From Pachypanchax playfairii (taxonomy: Eukaryota; Chordata; Actinopteri; Cyprinodontiformes; Aplocheilidae), in NCBI GenBank assembly GCA_006937955.1, contig SSNP01000006.1, positions 6,246,571 to 6,310,570 of the forward strand: DNA of 64,000 nucleotides, written 5' to 3'. Position 1 is the first letter of the stretch; the number at the start of each line of letters is the position of its first letter. Position numbers and translations under genes: made by a program. Shown here one piece after another: positions 62,601 through 64,000 of the stretch. The notes beneath the pieces were generated by a model, which was given only the letters and a program-made list of their open reading frames with translations, was not told the origin of the DNA and did no database searches.

Positions 62601-63900
62601 GCTGAAAACAGGTAAGAAAGATTGGTGCAACATTTTCAACATGCTCACATTTAAAGATTTTAACTCCATATTTTTTTTGGGCTTTGTCTGAAGCTAAAGT
62701 CAACCGAGGACAAATTTTCACAACCCAGCCTGGATCATTCCCTTGTAAAGCCATTTTACATGTTTGTGGAGAGAAAGATCCAGGTGTTGTTGAAGACCTT
62801 GTGGTTAGCATCATTGAACACTGTGAAAACTCTGGATTTACATCTGTGGCAATTCCTGCCATATGTGCTGGTACGAATGCTGTCCGATATTCTAAATGTT
62901 ATAAAATACACATTACTGAATAGTAAAGTTTTTGTTAAAGTTGTAATTCTGATGTAAAACAACCTACATGTTCAGGAGCTGGTGGTTTGGACCCCGGTGT
63001 TGTAGCAGGTGCAATCCTTCGAGGAATCCAGGCTGTCATTTTATCCACCCCTCTTTACAGCCTCACCACCATCCGCCTTGTCCTGATTAAGATTAATGTC
63101 TTCTTGGCCTTTAAAGAAGAAGCAACACAAACATTTACCACTTCCGTCAGAAGAGGTGACAGCAATTATTTACAAATATATATTTTAAGGGTTTTTAAGT
63201 CATGGGTCATTTTAATTAAAATCTATATTTTGAAGAAGAAAACATTGTTTCACCAATTTACAAATTTCTTTGACTTATTTTGCAGTTTCAGCACCTCAGT
63301 GGTCTCCTGTACAACAACAGCCATCTGTGCCTGTAGACCTGAGCGTTCTCAGTTTCAGCTCAGCAAATCAGCAGTCTACCTTCCTCTTCCTGGGTCTTTG
63401 CCAAAATGATGTTGATGATGCGAAGAAAAAGCTGAAGGATCTGTATAAGACACAGTGCTCCAATCGCATCTTCCAAAAAGAGGAACTCGAGAGTCTTACT
63501 GAGGAAGACTTGTTGAATTTACAGCAGCTGGTAGAAAATGAGGGTCTTTGCATGAAAAACGATCAATCTGGCAATTTAACAGTTAACGGTTTAAAAGATG
63601 GAGTCAACAAGGTGACCAAGGTGATCAATGAATCTCTGCATAAAAACCTCAAGGAGGAGATGAGAATAAGGGACGAGGATAATTTGTACACACGTGTGGT
63701 GTGGTGCATTCTGGGAGAGAATGGAAACTGGGAGAGATTTCCCAAAACAGCCAATTACTACCTGGAAAACAAGGATTTAACAAGAGGAATTCAGGATGCA
63801 AAGGGAGTCTCATGGCAAGTGGATCTGGTGAACATGGAGGCTAGAACACGGAGTACACCTGCACGGAGAACAAAAATAAAACGACTGGAAAATCTACCAG
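53299..63900 (+). CDS. PARP14-like mono-ADP-ribosyltransferase B, 5' part (catalytic end off window)
   Basis: Exons: 53299-53470, 53557-53681, 55376-56893, 56979-57215, 61444-61668, 61752-61800, 61918-62064, 62549-62611, 62694-62870, 62976-63155 and 63286-63900. They join in frame for about 1169 residues. Order: RRM-like N-terminus (1-99); KH-like blocks (100 to about 590); macrodomain 1 (about 593-775); macrodomain 2 (about 780-965); linker; WWE (about 1095-1160). The last exon ends KRLENLPG with a GTCAGA donor, as in gene A just before its catalytic exons, so an ART domain is expected right of 64000. This is the full PARP14 architecture except that mammalian PARP14 has three macrodomains. 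It is tandem to gene A, whose stop codon is 3.4 kb upstream of this start. Intron 4 (4.2 kb) holds the intact Tc1, a Harbinger-like MITE and MITE copy 6. Confidence 0.9.
53963..55018. mobile_element. hAT-like element with perfect 8-bp target duplication
   Basis: Begins CAGTGCTTAATTT and ends AAATTAAGCAATG, flanked by AGCCTAAC on both sides (53955-53962 and 55019-55026). It is non-coding and itself carries the palindromic TA element at 54112-54815. It shares its right part with the remnant at 40835-40980. Confidence 0.87.
54112..54815. mobile_element. Foldback TA-flanked element (~700-bp near-perfect palindrome)
   Basis: CACTCTCAGAAATAGAGGTAC at the left is mirrored at the right, and the arms stay complementary for about 350 bp each to a centre near 54460 ('acccccagc' against 'gctgggggt'). 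TA flanks both ends, the mark of Tc1/mariner-type insertion. Non-coding. Confidence 0.85.
55376..56893 (+). CDS. PARP gene B exon 3: KH-like blocks and start of macrodomain 1
   Basis: 506 codons in one exon. The N-terminal third has EKIFRLDVFLMYFLRDNP and acidic DFEEEEAVV. The region from ERFKLIDDEF to VEGSCQVLIL matches gene A exon 3. A Ser/Arg/Thr-rich linker and NLEIRIGSLEEDQ (first strand of macrodomain 1) follow. At 56739 the exon contains GGTATTT exactly where gene A has its splice donor. Confidence 0.92.
56979..61800 (+). CDS. PARP gene B exons 4-6: macrodomain 1 (degenerate)
   Basis: Exons 56979-57215, 61444-61668 and 61752-61800. ANVLVAPVFQKQLTS stands where binding macrodomains have their conserved Asn loop, and GPGPVFKYSLSEAI is an altered glycine loop. 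The fold is recognisable, but ADP-ribose binding is doubtful. Confidence 0.8.
57334..58935 (+). mobile_element. Tc1 transposon copy 2 (structurally intact), 1602 bp
   Basis: TA-flanked, with terminal inverted repeats of about 200 bp (57334 to about 57531 and about 58737 to 58935) and one uninterrupted transposase gene. It lies in PARP gene B intron 4, same direction as the gene. A TATA-like GTATAAAAG lies about 50 bp before the transposase ATG. Good ends plus an open gene suggest a young, possibly competent copy. Confidence 0.96.
57697..58725 (+). CDS. Tc1-family transposase, full length
   Basis: 342 residues, the usual Tc1 length, catalysing cut-and-paste movement at TA. Two N-terminal helix-turn-helix units (about 1-110: RNKIVDLHQAGKTESAIGKQ, then TRRDLVNDLQ) bind the terminal repeats. 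The linker GAPRKISPRG lies between them. Catalytic DDE: Asp in WSDETKIELFG, Asp in FQHDNDPKHT and Glu in SPDLNPIENLW, spaced 34 residues apart as in Tc1. No stop or frameshift. It differs from the broken copy at only a handful of aligned residues. Confidence 0.97.
   Translation: MAKTKELSKDTRNKIVDLHQAGKTESAIGKQLGVKKSTVGAIIRKWKTYKTTDNLPRSGAPRKISPRGVKMITRTVSKNPRTTRRDLVNDLQRAGTKVTKATISNTLRRQGLKSCSARPVPLLKPGHVQARLRFAREHLDDPEEDWENIIWSDETKIELFGRNSTCRVWRGKNAELDPKNTIPTVKHGGGNIMLWGCFSARGPGRLIRVKERMNGAMYRRILSENLLPSARALKMRRGWVFQHDNDPKHTARATKEWLRKKHFKVLEWPSQSPDLNPIENLWRELKVRVAQRQPQNITALEEICMEEWAKIPATVCENLVKTYRKRLTSVIANKGYITKYSD
59418..59856. mobile_element. Harbinger-like MITE with a 40-bp perfect palindrome
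   Basis: The ends GGTGCAGTCACACCTGCC and GGGCCAGTGTGAACACACC are inverted repeats. Flanking TTA/TAG fits a three-base target duplication. The interior is rich in ACGCTT-type repeats and contains the palindrome 59791-59830. Confidence 0.55.
60110..60545. repeat. Repeat with TTAACACT/AGTGTTAA inverted units
   Basis: The motif AACACT or its complement recurs many times (for example 'aacactgatcagtgtt' at about 60403), making a hairpin-rich non-coding block familiar from fish introns. Confidence 0.5.
60835..61412 (+). mobile_element. TTAA MITE, copy 6 (intact ends)
   Basis: TTAA at 60831 and 61413, AGAGGCCC start, GGCCTCT end, 578 bp. Its right end lies about 30 bp before the acceptor of PARP gene B exon 5, so it probably replaces sequence that would normally hold that exon's branch point. 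Confidence 0.9.
61918..63155 (+). CDS. PARP gene B exons 7-10: macrodomain 2
   Basis: Exons 61918-62064, 62549-62611, 62694-62870 and 62976-63155. The domain starts LQLVFGDITNETTDVVVNTTD, closer to a working macrodomain than the first. It continues through AILHVCG and VAIPAICAGAGGLDPGVVAGAI, which has a good phosphate loop, and ends FKEEATQTF. Confidence 0.87.
62190..62480. repeat. MITE fragment in PARP gene B intron 7
   Basis: A 'cagtgcgttcaagtcgtcctcgga' start and several self-complementary 'aattccga/tcggaatt' units suggest a fragment of a fish DNA element. Boundaries uncertain. Confidence 0.35.
63286..63900 (+). CDS. PARP gene B exon 11: linker and WWE domain
   Basis: Corresponds to gene A exon 4: STFLFLGLCQNDVDDAKKKL against its counterpart, then WWE with VVWCILGENGNWERFPKTAN and GVSWQVDLVNMEA. 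It ends in phase 1 at LENLPG, ready for the catalytic exons beyond the window. Confidence 0.9.
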
Positions 63901-64000
63901 GTCAGAGCAGCAGATTTAAAAACAAGTTATACAGAATTCTATCAAATGCATGTTTTCACATGGTTGGGGTCAGAGTGACTTAAAACTCTCAGCTTGTTCA

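Overview
This window is a piece of a teleost fish nuclear genome. It has small exons with GT-AG introns, very dense fish-type DNA transposons (Tc1, hAT, TTAA-target and Harbinger-like elements), tRNA-derived SINE copies, a jockey-type LINE fragment, and genes of vertebrate families. I recognise no RNA gene, CRISPR array or bacterial feature. The species cannot be named from the sequence alone.

Left part (1-18.1 kb): two transposon scraps open the window. The first three coding exons of INTU (inturned, a ciliogenesis and planar-polarity effector) follow on the minus strand (8521 to 3872); the rest of INTU lies off the left edge or was not found. TRMT10B (tRNA position-9 methyltransferase) is complete on the plus strand in eight exons (13313-18063). 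One of its introns holds a reverse-transcriptase fragment and another appears to use a GC donor.

Middle (18.1-41 kb): mostly repeats, with two CXC chemokine genes on the minus strand, at 28607-26220 (three exons, CXCL8/CXCL11-like) and 35399-34550 (four exons, CXCL9/10/11-like with a long basic tail).

Right part (41-64 kb): two tandem PARP14-like mono-ADP-ribosyltransferase genes on the plus strand. Gene A (41380-49861) is complete but lean: a KH-like block, a WWE domain and the ART catalytic domain, with no macrodomains. Gene B (53299 to beyond the window end) has an RRM-like start, KH-like blocks, two macrodomains and a WWE domain; its catalytic exons lie off the right edge. Both have an interferon-stimulated response element just upstream of the start codon. 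With the chemokines this makes a compact, probably interferon-responsive immune neighbourhood.

Mobile DNA shapes the locus. A ~590-bp MITE with TTAA target duplications occurs six times. Two near-identical Tc1 transposons, one with an intact 342-codon transposase and one broken by a net 5-bp insertion, sit in opposite orientation in introns of the two PARP genes. A three-level nest (palindromic TA element inside a hAT element inside a common fish repeat) fills intron 2 of gene B. Two further TTAA-flanked elements fill introns of gene A.
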